Shown: positions 1 through 9,162, counted from the first letter of the stretch. The stretch is 39,407 nt of DNA from an uncultured Acidobacteriota bacterium (GCA_937859595.1 CALMAH010000041.1:1-39407); one strand, 5' to 3'. Program-made: numbers and translations. The notes: generated from the letters alone by a model not told the origin.

Positions 1-2
1 CT

Positions 3-55
3 TTTCCAACATCAGAGTACATCCGCCACCGTTTAATTCATCATCCCATCTCCTT
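3..55. repeat. 53-bp inverted repeat, left window end
   Basis: These 53 bases are the exact reverse complement of the last 53 bases of the window. The right copy spans the Shine-Dalgarno-like AAGGAG, the last codons and stop of casA and the first bases beyond it. The left copy is preceded by two more bases that belong to the same unseen continuation. Identity stops abruptly at base 56. This fits two contig ends sharing one assembly-graph k-mer, or a real inverted duplication of the casA/casB junction. Confidence 0.9.
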
Positions 56-368
56 CTTCGATCGATCTTGATCCGAAACGACACCTTGCAAGAGCTGTCG
101 ATTCATTACGTACCGACAGCCTTATTTTTCGGCTTTGTTTGGGTATCAGCAGGTAGATCTACCGTGGAATTGGTGAGAGCGAAGCGAGCCGTTCACTCGA
201 TCCCGGTTAAAGGCGTGCGGAACAATAAAGACGAGAGCTGGATAAACTTAACCAAGGGCGCACTGAGCGGACAAGTGAAATTGTCGCAAGACCAACATAA
301 CGGTTCCGCCAACAACGGGCGCGAGGTCAACGGTTTATGGCACGGATATCAACGATCGAAGTTTTAAT
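56..368. other. Intergenic stretch with no recognisable gene
   Basis: About 310 bases between the left terminal repeat and the dyad cluster. Short open frames exist on both strands but have no ribosome binding site, no recognisable domain and low-complexity composition. I see no RNA gene or repeat here. Confidence 0.5.
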
Positions 369-446
369 GGGACAGATAGTACCCTATTAACTCTTTTACG
401 GACAGTTATTGTCCCTTTATTACCTGATAGGGACAGTTTCTGTCCC
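369..446. promoter_or_regulatory. Three phased GGGAC-N7-GTCCC-type dyads upstream of the Fic gene
   Basis: Three related imperfect palindromes lie at 369-384 (GGGACAGATAGTACCC), 399-415 (CGGACAGTTATTGTCCC) and 430-446 (GGGACAGTTTCTGTCCC, perfect 7-bp arms). Their left edges are 30 and 31 bp apart, close to three helical turns, so dimers would bind on the same DNA face. A degenerate partial site may lie at 511-525. The simplest reading is an operator for the HTH-containing Fic protein encoded 92 bp downstream. REP-type palindromes mobilised by a RAYT transposase are the alternative. Confidence 0.6.
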
Positions 447-537
447 AATAGCGTTGTTTTTGAGGCGGATTCGATGCATACTGGAAAGGATCGGATAGAA
501 CCAGGGGGAAGGGTCCTATCTGTCAAGAAGGAGAAGT

Positions 538-1956
538 GTGCCGACAAAGAAGGTTGAGATCGAGGATTTTATATTGAGGTTGCTGAACGACGTCTCGGAG
601 GTCAGCGTTCGCGAGATCGCGAAAGCAAGAGGAATAGCCGAACTCAGCGAAACAGAACGCAGAGCGATTCGCCGGGCCCTTAGTTCACTGCAAGATCGTA
701 AGCTGATAATCTCGCAAGGTCAAGGGCCTGCCAGAAGCTACGTTCTCTTCGATCAAAGCGGAGAAACAACAGAGAATTTCGCACCTGAGAAAGCCAAGGA
801 ATCGTCCGGGGAGGAGGGTATTCCTTTTACCAAAATGGAACTTTCCCCGGAGTCGAGGGCCCTCCTCGAGTACGTATCTCAAGATGTCGCGGTACGAACC
901 CCGGTCGGTTATGATCAGGAATTTCTGCTCTCTTACGAACCGAACCGGACCTTTTACTTATCGGAACCTCAGCGGGAGGCCCTTTTCGCAACCGGACGGG
1001 CAGAACCAAAGGAGCGCCCCGCGGGCACATATGCCCGAAATATCCTGAACCGCCTCTTGATCGATCTTTCCTGGAATTCGAGCCGGCTCGAGGGGAATAC
1101 CTACTCCCTGCTTGAGACCAAGCGGTTGATCGAACTCGGTGAGGCGGCGGCCGGAAAGGATGCATCCGAAGCCCAGATGATCCTCAACCACAAGGCGGCC
1201 ATCGAGTACATAGTAGAATCGGCCGATGAGGGCCATATTACTTCCCAGGAGATCCGAAGCATCCACGCGCTGTTATCAGAGAATCTCCTGGGAAACCCCG
1301 CGTCATCCGGACGCTTGCGGTCTCTGATCGTGGAGATCTGGGGATCCACATATCTTCCGCTCGATAATCCTCAGATCCTGCAGGAATGCTTCGATCTGTT
1401 TGTCGAGAAACTAAACGCAATAGAAGACCCGTTCGAGCAGTCGATGTTCTCGATCGTTCATTTGTCTTACATGCAGGCGTTTGAAGACGTGAACAAAAGG
1501 ACGGCACGCCTCGTGGCAAACATTCCTTTGGTTAAGGCGAACCTCAAACCTCTCTCGTTCACGGACGTAGACCCGGACGCGTATGTAAGCGCCCTCCTTG
1601 GCGTTTACGAAAGGACCGATGTCAGCTTGATCCGGGATCTCTACATCTGGGCTTATACAAGGTCTTCTCAAAGATACTCGGCGGTCCAGCAGTCTTTGGG
1701 AGAGCCCAATCTGCTGAAACTTCAATACCGCGAGTCGGTCCAGGAGATCGTTCGCACGATAATCCTCGAAAAAGCTGGAAGTGGACAAATTGTACAGAAG
1801 ATACGTGACCTGATCGATCAGCAAAATATCCCCGACGCCGATCGTGATGCCCTCTTCAACCTGATCGAAAACGAGATCATCAGCCTGCACGATGGAAATG
1901 TCGCTCGATACAAAGTTCGCCCGAGCGAATTTCAGGCATGGAAAGAATTACAGTGA
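538..1956 (+). CDS. Fic-family protein with N-terminal winged helix and variant Fic motif
   Basis: A 472-residue protein with a GTG start, AAGGAG lying 4 bases upstream. Residues 1-72 form a predicted winged-helix/HTH domain, followed by an acidic linker and a Fic core at about 160-390. An inhibitory-helix motif (S/T)xxxE(G/N) is visible at S181-SRL-E185-G186, as in class II Fic proteins. The catalytic loop reads QAFEDVNKRTAR (313-324) where canonical Fic has HPFxxGNGRxxR: the catalytic His is Gln and GNGR is VNKR. Canonical Fic enzymes AMPylate target hydroxyls; this QxFEDVNKR variant recurs in HTH-Fic proteins and may be a regulator or a non-canonical enzyme. The dyads upstream suggest autoregulation. 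Family call is firm, activity is open. Confidence 0.88.
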   Translation: MPTKKVEIEDFILRLLNDVSEVSVREIAKARGIAELSETERRAIRRALSSLQDRKLIISQGQGPARSYVLFDQSGETTENFAPEKAKESSGEEGIPFTKMELSPESRALLEYVSQDVAVRTPVGYDQEFLLSYEPNRTFYLSEPQREALFATGRAEPKERPAGTYARNILNRLLIDLSWNSSRLEGNTYSLLETKRLIELGEAAAGKDASEAQMILNHKAAIEYIVESADEGHITSQEIRSIHALLSENLLGNPASSGRLRSLIVEIWGSTYLPLDNPQILQECFDLFVEKLNAIEDPFEQSMFSIVHLSYMQAFEDVNKRTARLVANIPLVKANLKPLSFTDVDPDAYVSALLGVYERTDVSLIRDLYIWAYTRSSQRYSAVQQSLGEPNLLKLQYRESVQEIVRTIILEKAGSGQIVQKIRDLIDQQNIPDADRDALFNLIENEIISLHDGNVARYKVRPSEFQAWKELQ

Positions 1957-2534
1957 TCTTCGCATGTTGTTGCTTTGCCCGAAACGACGATGCAAGGCTG
2001 GGTCGTCCGGAGACCGAACTAAGTGGTTCATTTTTGCACCAGGCTGGTTTATTTGCGCACCAGAAGACTCAAAATTGAACCAATATCCCGGTTCGATCCG
2101 TTTGCCTGACGACAAATGTCCTTACGACCACGGGCTAAGTTCGTGAATGGGCTGTGCGGTATGGGTCTTGCATGCCATGTTTGACCAAGGAAACGAAGAT
2201 CGAGAGAAACGCGACTTGCGAAGTGAGCGAAATCTCTATATTCGATAACAGTTACCAACATTTGACTAATTTTGTTTTTCTAATGCAAAATTCAAATACA
2301 ACCAGTTTGATCCCGGCCGCGTTTTCCTGCAGACGATTTCGCGAAAAGTCATAGCCGAAAATTGCATAGAGAAATAAAGCCCCAGCCCCAGGCATGAGGT
2401 TACCTTTGTCAAAGAGAGCGTTTTCCGATGACAGGCACTGCGGGATAGTCTGCGAAAGGAGAACAGATTATACGAGCCGAGAGGTCCTATACGATGGGAA
2501 CAACCTCGAAAGGAGTAATTCGCTAAAACACTGA
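1957..2534. other. Intergenic region upstream of the sigma-factor operon
   Basis: About 580 bases without a convincing gene. It contains the tandem 18-mer pair at 2024-2062, AT-rich sequence at 2220-2300 and, close to the sigma gene, several purine-rich AAAGGAG tracts and a GGGAAC (2497-2502) that could be an ECF-type -35 element. The promoter of the downstream five-gene operon must lie here, but I cannot place it with certainty. Confidence 0.5.
2024..2062 (+). repeat. Tandem pair of degenerate 18-mers, possible IS end remnant
   Basis: TGGTTCATTTTTGCACCA (2024-2041) is followed with a 21-bp period by TGGTTTATTTGCGCACCA (2045-2062), 15 of 18 bases identical. Closely spaced degenerate repeats of this kind occur at the termini of IS21-family elements. 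No transposase gene is present nearby, so at most this is a relic. Confidence 0.35.
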
Positions 2535-3242
2535 ATGAACGATTCTCTTTTAGAAGAACTACCCCAACGGGGCGTGGCTGAGGAAGAGCAGACTTCCTCA
2601 GCCACGCCCGATATACATTCTTCCGAGAATTCGTTTCTTGCCGCTTTGCCGATCGTTCACCGAATTGTCGACCGTCGCCGATCGCGGCTGGATCCTACGA
2701 ACATTTCAGATCTAGTACAGGAAGTAGCTCTACGGCTATGGCGATGGCGCTCAAACCACAATGAAAAAAGCGAGAAAATGACCGGCGAGGAGTGGAACTC
2801 TTTCGCAGCGCGAACGGCCTTTAACGAAGTCAACCGTCATTACTCGAGCGAAAAGAATGCGGCGATCGTCCCGCTCGAGATGATCTCGGAGATCGAGGAG
2901 CCCAATGTTGAGGGACAAACCGAGATCGTGGTTTTTTCTCTCATTCATCAGGTGTGGCAAGGAATTTGCAGTTTGTCATTGCGACAGCGACGGGCGTTGC
3001 TGCTTCACTCACAGGAATTGATCATTTATTTGCTGCAGAGCGGAATTGCGGAAACGGATCTGGCAGAGGCTTTGCAGTTCAATGAGGACCGTTGGTGCGA
3101 GATCCGCGACCAACTACCGTTGACAGATGCTCAGATCGCAAGAGAAACGGAAGGCCGCTCGATAAGGCCGGCAACGGCAGGTTCGGTCAAGAAGGCAAGA
3201 TACGAGGCCCGGGGGAAGCTCGAAGGACTGATCAGAAAATGA
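2535..3242 (+). CDS. ECF-like RNA polymerase sigma factor
   Basis: A 235-residue cytoplasmic transcription factor. Residues about 40-110 match sigma region 2 (DLVQEVALRLWRW, then FAARTAFNEVNRHY) and residues about 150-232 match region 4, ending in a HTH with LTDAQIARETEGRS and GSVKKARYEARGKL. It would direct core RNA polymerase to a dedicated regulon, probably including this operon. The ATG has no good ribosome binding site at normal distance; the nearest AAAGGAG is 20 or so bases upstream. The stop overlaps the next ATG as ATGA, so the anti-sigma factor is translationally coupled. The insert between regions 2 and 4 is longer than in typical ECF factors. Confidence 0.85.
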   Translation: MNDSLLEELPQRGVAEEEQTSSATPDIHSSENSFLAALPIVHRIVDRRRSRLDPTNISDLVQEVALRLWRWRSNHNEKSEKMTGEEWNSFAARTAFNEVNRHYSSEKNAAIVPLEMISEIEEPNVEGQTEIVVFSLIHQVWQGICSLSLRQRRALLLHSQELIIYLLQSGIAETDLAEALQFNEDRWCEIRDQLPLTDAQIARETEGRSIRPATAGSVKKARYEARGKLEGLIRK

Positions 3243-4198
3243 ACCCATCGGAACATTTAACAGACCTCCAAATTGCGGCCTTCAGTGCCCGTACGCTTTC
3301 TGAATGCGAATCGCACGAAGTCGGACGACACTTGCTCGGATGTGCAAATTGCCGAGGGTTGCTTCCCATGCCGAATCCAAAGCAACTCTGGACGGCTGTG
3401 CTGAGCGAACAAGACTCCGTACGTTCAAAGTATGACCAGCCCGTTGCTTCGGTACAATCATACTTTCAAGAGTTCGTTGAACTTGTTGGTAAACCTAGCA
3501 CCATGGTCTGGGGCACTGGTTCACTGCTCGTCATATTGGGCATAACCTTATTGATTCTCTTGACAGTTTCGCAAGAATCCAGTGTCGAAAGCGACATTGC
3601 TCGATCGATCGAAATTGAAGATCCATTATTCGGACCTAACCAACAGAATGAAGAACCCAGAATCGTACTGCCTAATGACAGTGCAGGCGATGACGTTCAG
3701 ACTCAGCCGCCCGCACGTATATCCTCAGACGGAAAATTGCCGGGACGGAGTAACCTTCGCCCAAAACAAATTCCAAGAACCGACCCCAATAGCGGTAAGA
3801 CGGTGCAGCGGGGAGTTAATGCAAATATTGCCTCGACCAGGGGTACGACATCAAAATGCGGTGCTCAAAGAACATTCGAAATGCAGCTCGGATCTGAAGA
3901 AGGTGACTTGGTGCTTAGGTGGGGGAGCATTCCGAATGCCGCAAAATATCATATTTACGTTTCCGACGACGATCAGATCCTGTTAGATGAATTCGAAACT
4001 GAGACCGGTTCGTCCTATACATTGAAGAAAGTGCTTGATCCGAATAAGGATTATAGATTGAAAATTGTTATTACTCTTGAGAACGGTCAGACCCTGAGTG
4101 TTGATGCTCTGAAGTTCTCCGCCAGGGATTTTCAGTCAAATCAAAAAGTACTCAAAAGCAACGCAAGGTCAGAAACGCGTTGCCTGGCAAACCAGTAG
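3239..4198 (+). CDS. Membrane-anchored zinc-finger anti-sigma factor with FnIII-like ectodomain
   Basis: 319 residues if started at the ATG that overlaps the sigma stop (ATGA); the open frame continues upstream but only inside the sigma gene. The N-terminal cytosolic part has a ZAS zinc-binding motif Hx3Cx2C (H31-LLG-C35-AN-C38). One transmembrane helix lies at about 88-112 (WGTGSLLVILGITLLILL). The extracytoplasmic part has a low-complexity polar linker and a C-terminal beta-sandwich resembling fibronectin III (about 225-300; LRWGSIPNAAKYHIYV). By family, such proteins hold the sigma factor inactive until a periplasmic signal triggers release. The neighbouring secreted peptidases make proteolysis of this ectodomain an attractive but unproven signal. 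Confidence 0.82.
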   Translation: MNPSEHLTDLQIAAFSARTLSECESHEVGRHLLGCANCRGLLPMPNPKQLWTAVLSEQDSVRSKYDQPVASVQSYFQEFVELVGKPSTMVWGTGSLLVILGITLLILLTVSQESSVESDIARSIEIEDPLFGPNQQNEEPRIVLPNDSAGDDVQTQPPARISSDGKLPGRSNLRPKQIPRTDPNSGKTVQRGVNANIASTRGTTSKCGAQRTFEMQLGSEEGDLVLRWGSIPNAAKYHIYVSDDDQILLDEFETETGSSYTLKKVLDPNKDYRLKIVITLENGQTLSVDALKFSARDFQSNQKVLKSNARSETRCLANQ

Positions 4199-4214
4199 TA
4201 GAGAGGGGAGGTTA

Positions 4215-6173
4215 ATGTTGAAGATAAGCAGAAAGACACGGGTCCATATAAAGAGGGCGGCTTTCAAGTACGTTGTGAATGTGTCCCTGATGCTCTCTTT
4301 TGTGTTGCCGGTTCTGTCGCAGAATGGCGATGTATTCCCGGTCCCGGATTCCTATAAAGTTGAAGGAATCCCTACGATCAAGAAATCCGAGGTGGACCAT
4401 CTGTTCTTCGATCCAATATCCATCAAGAGCAACCTGATTTGGGACGCCGACCAGAAAAATCGGCGATTGCTGGTCACTGACGAAACAAACAATGTCTATT
4501 TGCTTGATTCAGCTTTATCTAGGCCAATCAAGCTGACCGAGAAAGGTGTTCCGAACTCCGTTCGATTTCATCCGGATGGCGGTTCGTTTTTATTCACCTC
4601 GGACCACGAAGATCAGGAGAATTTTCAGCTCTATATTTATGACCTTGAAAAACGAACTGTCAGTAAAGCAACGACGCTAACCGGAAAAGATGAGTCGATC
4701 GAATCCGCTGTTTGGAGTAAAGCAGGCGGTTTCCTCCATTACTCAAAGATCGATTACGAATTAAAGGTGACAAAGCTTTGTGAGTCCATATCGTTTACAG
4801 AGAGGTGTTTCAATGTAGATCTCAAGGGGATTTGGTATGTGCTTGACTCTGCGGACGGGCGCATATTACTCAAGCACTGGAAGTCGTCGTCGAATCAATC
4901 CCTTTATTTATATGACATTGCAGCGAATGCCCTCGTTACGATAGAGGAAAAGGGCAACTCCCCAAAGGGCGGCTTTGCCGGCGAACATATCGTTTATATT
5001 TCCGACGGAAACGACCGCTGCAAGAGACGAGCCTGCGTAATTTCTTTCGATCTAAAGAGCGGGCGAGCTAAGCCGCTCGATCTGCCCAAGAATCTGACGA
5101 ATACCCAGGACCTCAAGATCTCACCCGCGTCCGACTATATTCTGGTCCAGGAAACTCGCGATGGTGTAGACGACCTAAGAATTTTCAAGTTCGCCAAGGG
5201 CAAATTAGGAAAAGAGATACCCCGCTTTATCAAAGGGTCGTTTGTTATCTGGAACACTCGATGGCTTGGCAGTCGGGAAATCGTCTACACCTTGGAGAAC
5301 AACGGGAAACCTGCTTCGATCCAATCCTTCAACTTTGAAAATGGCACTATAACCGACTGGACAAAAGAACGGCTGCCTCCCGAACTGGATGGAAAGGTGA
5401 CTCCTCCGGAGATCATCAAGTGGAAATCCTTCGATAAGAGAGAGATCTCGGGTTTCATGGTTCGACCTCGGAAAGGCCCCACTCGTCTCCCGGTTTTAAT
5501 TCGTGTTCACGGCGGGCCACAGATTCTCGCCCGTCCCGTTTTCAACTCTAATGACATTCGCCTAGCGTCTCAGCTCGGAGTAGCAATAATTCATACGAAT
5601 ATTCGAGGCTCTTCCGGGTTCGGTAGCGAGTTCATGGACGCTGATGATCGGGAGAAGCGAGGGGATGCGATAAAAGACATTCGGGCTTTGATCGATTGGA
5701 TAGAAAAACAAGGCGATCTGGATCCCGGACAAATCTTTTTAAGGGGTGAGAGCTATGGAGGATTCGTTGTACTGTCTGCCGCAATGCAGGAGCCTTCAAG
5801 GGTCAAGGGTGTGATTGCAGAATCCCCGATTGTCTCTATACGAGGATACCTTTCGCAGTCATGGATCGATGATTTTGCGAAGACCGAATATGGCAACCCG
5901 GATGACGAAAAGTTGATGGTCAGTTTGGACGCATTGTCACCCCTTAACAATGCGGACCGTTGGAACAAGATCCCCTTGCTATTAACACGGGGTAAGCGGG
6001 ATGGGCGCATCCCGGAAAACAACGTGGTTGATCTTAAGAATCAACTGCAAAAGCAAGGCACAGACGTCTGGTACATCTATTCTACCGAAGGCGGCCACGG
6101 TTTCGGCGGAAGATATGTGTTCGCCTCGATCTATAAATTTCTTAAAACTCAAATCGAAAATAGGAGAAAATGA
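4215..6173 (+). CDS. Secreted S9-family (prolyl oligopeptidase-like) serine peptidase
   Basis: 652 residues, ATG start preceded by GAGGGGAGG. A basic N-terminus and hydrophobic stretch (about 18-36, NVSLMLSFVLPVLSQ) look like a signal peptide or anchor. Residues about 40-400 form a TolB/WD40-like beta-propeller. The alpha/beta hydrolase domain spans about 410-650. The catalytic triad is visible and intact: Ser513 in GESYGG, Asp596 in GKRDGRIPE and His628 in EGGHGFGG. Family members cleave short peptides after Pro or other residues, with the propeller limiting access. Its stop (TGA) is followed immediately by the ATG of the small secreted peptide, which points to one transcript and possibly to a processing relationship. 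Confidence 0.9.
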   Translation: MLKISRKTRVHIKRAAFKYVVNVSLMLSFVLPVLSQNGDVFPVPDSYKVEGIPTIKKSEVDHLFFDPISIKSNLIWDADQKNRRLLVTDETNNVYLLDSALSRPIKLTEKGVPNSVRFHPDGGSFLFTSDHEDQENFQLYIYDLEKRTVSKATTLTGKDESIESAVWSKAGGFLHYSKIDYELKVTKLCESISFTERCFNVDLKGIWYVLDSADGRILLKHWKSSSNQSLYLYDIAANALVTIEEKGNSPKGGFAGEHIVYISDGNDRCKRRACVISFDLKSGRAKPLDLPKNLTNTQDLKISPASDYILVQETRDGVDDLRIFKFAKGKLGKEIPRFIKGSFVIWNTRWLGSREIVYTLENNGKPASIQSFNFENGTITDWTKERLPPELDGKVTPPEIIKWKSFDKREISGFMVRPRKGPTRLPVLIRVHGGPQILARPVFNSNDIRLASQLGVAIIHTNIRGSSGFGSEFMDADDREKRGDAIKDIRALIDWIEKQGDLDPGQIFLRGESYGGFVVLSAAMQEPSRVKGVIAESPIVSIRGYLSQSWIDDFAKTEYGNPDDEKLMVSLDALSPLNNADRWNKIPLLLTRGKRDGRIPENNVVDLKNQLQKQGTDVWYIYSTEGGHGFGGRYVFASIYKFLKTQIENRRK

Positions 6174-6422
6174 ATGAAAAAACTTCGGTCAGTAATTTTT
6201 GCAACGATACTGTCATCCATTATGGCAGTAAACATCTTCGCTGGAACCTCCGTAACAACGGGTGTTCTTTCCCCACTCGTTAATCAGGCGGTCAGTGCGG
6301 TCATTTCGTTTATCAGCGGTAACGGTTTCTTCCGTGATGACAACTGCCCCCTAAGAGTGTGTGGGAGCTGTAGACCCGAAGAACGCAACGGCGATGGCGA
6401 TTGCCGTCCGCCAGCTAGCTAA
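6174..6422 (+). CDS. Small secreted Cys-rich peptide, unknown function
   Basis: 82 residues beginning directly after the S9 peptidase stop. The start has MKK, a hydrophobic signal segment and a plausible cleavage near NIFAG (about 20-24). The middle is a hydrophobic, glycine/serine-rich segment (LVNQAVSAVISFISGNGFF), and the C-terminus is Cys-rich and acidic with four cysteines (DDNCPLRVCGSCRPEER then GDGDCRPP). I recognise no family. The pattern of leader, amphipathic core and cysteine tail resembles secreted precursors. Position between a serine peptidase and a CHAT protease suggests it could be a substrate, signal or inhibitor. The gap to the next ATG is only 3 bases. Confidence 0.7.
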   Translation: MKKLRSVIFATILSSIMAVNIFAGTSVTTGVLSPLVNQAVSAVISFISGNGFFRDDNCPLRVCGSCRPEERNGDGDCRPPAS

Positions 6423-6425
6423 AAT

Positions 6426-8996
6426 ATGTATACTCCGATTACTTTGACAACAAGCTGGTTTGTGATGACCGGCTTGTTGCTTTTCTCGCTGTCCGTCACC
6501 GATGTTTGGGCACAGATCAAAGGTAAGCCTATCGCTGGGACAAAGGCTCAATTATCTCTTTGGAATGGAGATTCAGTAAGTGCCATAGATCAAGCTCAGA
6601 TCGATATCGTCGGCTATAAAAAAGCAGGCGATGTTAGACGTGTCGGTTTGAGCTATGAAACTAAAGCTCGAGCTTTGATCGCGTTGGCCCGCTACGCGGA
6701 AGTAGATGCAACCCTAACGGAGGCCATCGAGTACCTAACGGTAAATGGTGCCGCGCCCCGCGATCTGGCGTTTGCTCATCTAGCCATCGCCGAGGTACGC
6801 AGATCTGAACGAAAGACTTCGCGGGCGTTCGAACAATTGAACAAGGCACTTCAGTTTGATCCGTCGGATCGCCTTCTTAGAGCTGAATACAATTTGGGAA
6901 TTGGAAAAGTGCTTTTTAAATCGGGGTATGATGGTTCCGCGATCATTTGGTTAGAAAAAGCCGGGCAACTTTTTGATGGATTACCCGTTTCTGAAGGCAA
7001 ACTTGACACATACAGATTTCTAGCCCTGGCATGGTCCGCGAAGCTGAATTACCCGAAAAGCCTTGAGTACTCCCAAGCATTTGTCACCAAATCCGAGGGA
7101 ACGCCCTTCAGGGCAAGATTTCGCCAGGCACTTTTTGAGCACGGGTCGACTTTGAATGCTGCCGGCCAAAAACGCCGGGCGTTCGCCGCGTTCGAGTACG
7201 GGCTGACTGCATCACTGAATAGTGGAAGTAGTTTTCAGGCTCGAAAATTCCTGGCGGTCCTACTTTTGAATGCACTTTACGATCACAATATTGAAAGAGC
7301 CGAGGAATATCATCGTCGGTTGACCGACTTGGACTCCGACGGTGAGTACTTATTCGAACGTTTGCTAGGCAAGGCTGTTATTCACGGATTTCGTGGAGAC
7401 AAACAGGCATCAACCGCGATATTCAACGAACTAAAGCAAATGGAGAAAACCTCCGAGTTTCTGATTCCAAGCTGGAAGATATTAATTGCCGAGAACGATA
7501 AGGACTGGAACACGGTACTCGATCTGAACAGTCATTTACTTGATTTAACATTGAAGGGGAATTTTCGTGACGACCTTCCCCGAATCTATCTCTCACTTGC
7601 GAACGCGAATTTTCAAACCAACCGAAAGACTGCAGCCCTCGAATTTACAAGAAAATCCGTTGGTTTGATTGAGGAAATCCGAGTCTCGGAAGACCAATCA
7701 TTGTCTTTGGGTTTACTGGAGACGTATCACAAAGCTTATCGATTACTAACTCAATTCCATTTGGATAAACCGCAACAGGCCCTGGAGTCTAGCGACTATC
7801 TTAAAGCTCGTATTCTGAAAGACCGAATCGATAATGCACAGACGAGAACCCGGCCCGAAATCTCGCCCGAACTACGTCAGCGATTAACAACGCTTTCAAC
7901 CGAGTTTATCCGTAACCCGGGCGTCGCGGGGGACTTAGACAGACTTGAACGATCGATCACGACGGCGTTGCCTCCATTCGACCTAACCAAGACCGAACTT
8001 AGCAAGATGGATGAGATTCGGGGCCTAGAGGATGCGGCGGTGATATCTTATTTTATTGGATCGGACAAAAAGCTGGTGGCATTTGTATGGGAAAAAGGCC
8101 GCTCAGTAAGGTCAATTGAACTTCAAGTTGATGAGGACGAGATCGCGGCAGATATTGAGAGTGCTCACAGAAAGATCAGGAATCGAGTGTTCTTCAAGCG
8201 CGATGGCAAAGCGCTCTTCGACAAATTACTTAAGCCACTTTTAGTGTCGGCGAAGCATTTGGTTATCGTTCCCGACAAGCATCTTTGGAAGGTCCCATTT
8301 CAGGCCCTAAGCCCAGACGGAGAAAAGTATCTGATCGAAGACAAGATCGTCAGTTATGCCCCTTCGGTTTCAATACTTTTCGAACAACTAAAGTCTCCCA
8401 AACCCGTTCGTCGCACTATGCATGCCTTCGCCAATGCATCGTTCAACAATCAATTTCTGAAGTATGTAAATGCCGAGGCAACCAGCATTGCGGGTTTTTT
8501 CGGTTCAAGTCCAGTATTTAACGCAACCGTTGGAGATTTTCGACGGCTTTCTGATAAGGCTGATATTCTGCATTTTTCGATGCACGCACAGGTAGATAAT
8601 GACCAACCTTTAGACTCCTTCTTAGGGTTCAAAGGAGCCGGGAAGGAAAGTGGCCGGTTGACGGTCGAAGACTTGTTGAACATCAAACTAAAAAAAGGGA
8701 GTCTTGTTTTCCTCGCTTCCTGCGATACAAACAACGTTCTAAGCGGCGAGGGTCTTGTGAGTCTTGCATGGGGAATGATGGGTGCGGGAGCAACGACTGT
8801 CATTTCCGCTCAGTGGGAGGCGAACGACAAATTGACCGAGGTCTTCACAAAGGCATTCTACAAATACTACAATCAGGGCTATTCATCCGCAGAAGCTCTA
8901 CAAAATGCATCGCTGGAAATGATCAAGAACAAGTCGAGCAACATGAATGAACCATATTTTTGGGCGGACTTTACTTTGAATGGAGATTTTCGTTAA
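6426..8996 (+). CDS. Secreted TPR-CHAT (caspase-like) cysteine protease
   Basis: 856 residues. An N-terminal signal peptide is visible (SWFVMTGLLLFSLSVTDVWA then Q), so the protein is exported. Residues about 45-470 are helical TPR-like repeats; a coiled region leads into a C-terminal CHAT domain (about 540-856). The dyad is present: His720 in HFSMHA and Cys766 in FLASCDTNN, matching the usual ATHG and SACET motifs, so the protease should be active. CHAT proteases are clan CD peptidases related to caspases and separase and often act in signalling or defence with a dedicated substrate. Here the last gene of the sigma/anti-sigma/S9/peptide operon, it may act on the peptide or the anti-sigma ectodomain (inference). 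Confidence 0.9.
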   Translation: MYTPITLTTSWFVMTGLLLFSLSVTDVWAQIKGKPIAGTKAQLSLWNGDSVSAIDQAQIDIVGYKKAGDVRRVGLSYETKARALIALARYAEVDATLTEAIEYLTVNGAAPRDLAFAHLAIAEVRRSERKTSRAFEQLNKALQFDPSDRLLRAEYNLGIGKVLFKSGYDGSAIIWLEKAGQLFDGLPVSEGKLDTYRFLALAWSAKLNYPKSLEYSQAFVTKSEGTPFRARFRQALFEHGSTLNAAGQKRRAFAAFEYGLTASLNSGSSFQARKFLAVLLLNALYDHNIERAEEYHRRLTDLDSDGEYLFERLLGKAVIHGFRGDKQASTAIFNELKQMEKTSEFLIPSWKILIAENDKDWNTVLDLNSHLLDLTLKGNFRDDLPRIYLSLANANFQTNRKTAALEFTRKSVGLIEEIRVSEDQSLSLGLLETYHKAYRLLTQFHLDKPQQALESSDYLKARILKDRIDNAQTRTRPEISPELRQRLTTLSTEFIRNPGVAGDLDRLERSITTALPPFDLTKTELSKMDEIRGLEDAAVISYFIGSDKKLVAFVWEKGRSVRSIELQVDEDEIAADIESAHRKIRNRVFFKRDGKALFDKLLKPLLVSAKHLVIVPDKHLWKVPFQALSPDGEKYLIEDKIVSYAPSVSILFEQLKSPKPVRRTMHAFANASFNNQFLKYVNAEATSIAGFFGSSPVFNATVGDFRRLSDKADILHFSMHAQVDNDQPLDSFLGFKGAGKESGRLTVEDLLNIKLKKGSLVFLASCDTNNVLSGEGLVSLAWGMMGAGATTVISAQWEANDKLTEVFTKAFYKYYNQGYSSAEALQNASLEMIKNKSSNMNEPYFWADFTLNGDFR

Positions 8997-9162
8997 TGCC
9001 TTAGCTGTACTAATCAGGACTTGTTCTGACGGTTCACTTGGCCTGCCCCACTAGGTCTACCGCGGAAGAAAGGCGAGTTCACGGGAAGACATCGATGCCT
9101 TTTAAGTTCTACCCGAAACCGCAATTAGGGCGGGGCTCTTTGCCCCTAACCCGTATCCTCTA

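Noticed and set aside
2494..2526. Ten-codon ORF (M-G-T-T-S-K-G-V-I-R) just before the sigma gene, a possible leader peptide
   Set aside because: A short ORF with a GAGAGG upstream is expected by chance; no structure or conservation can be shown.
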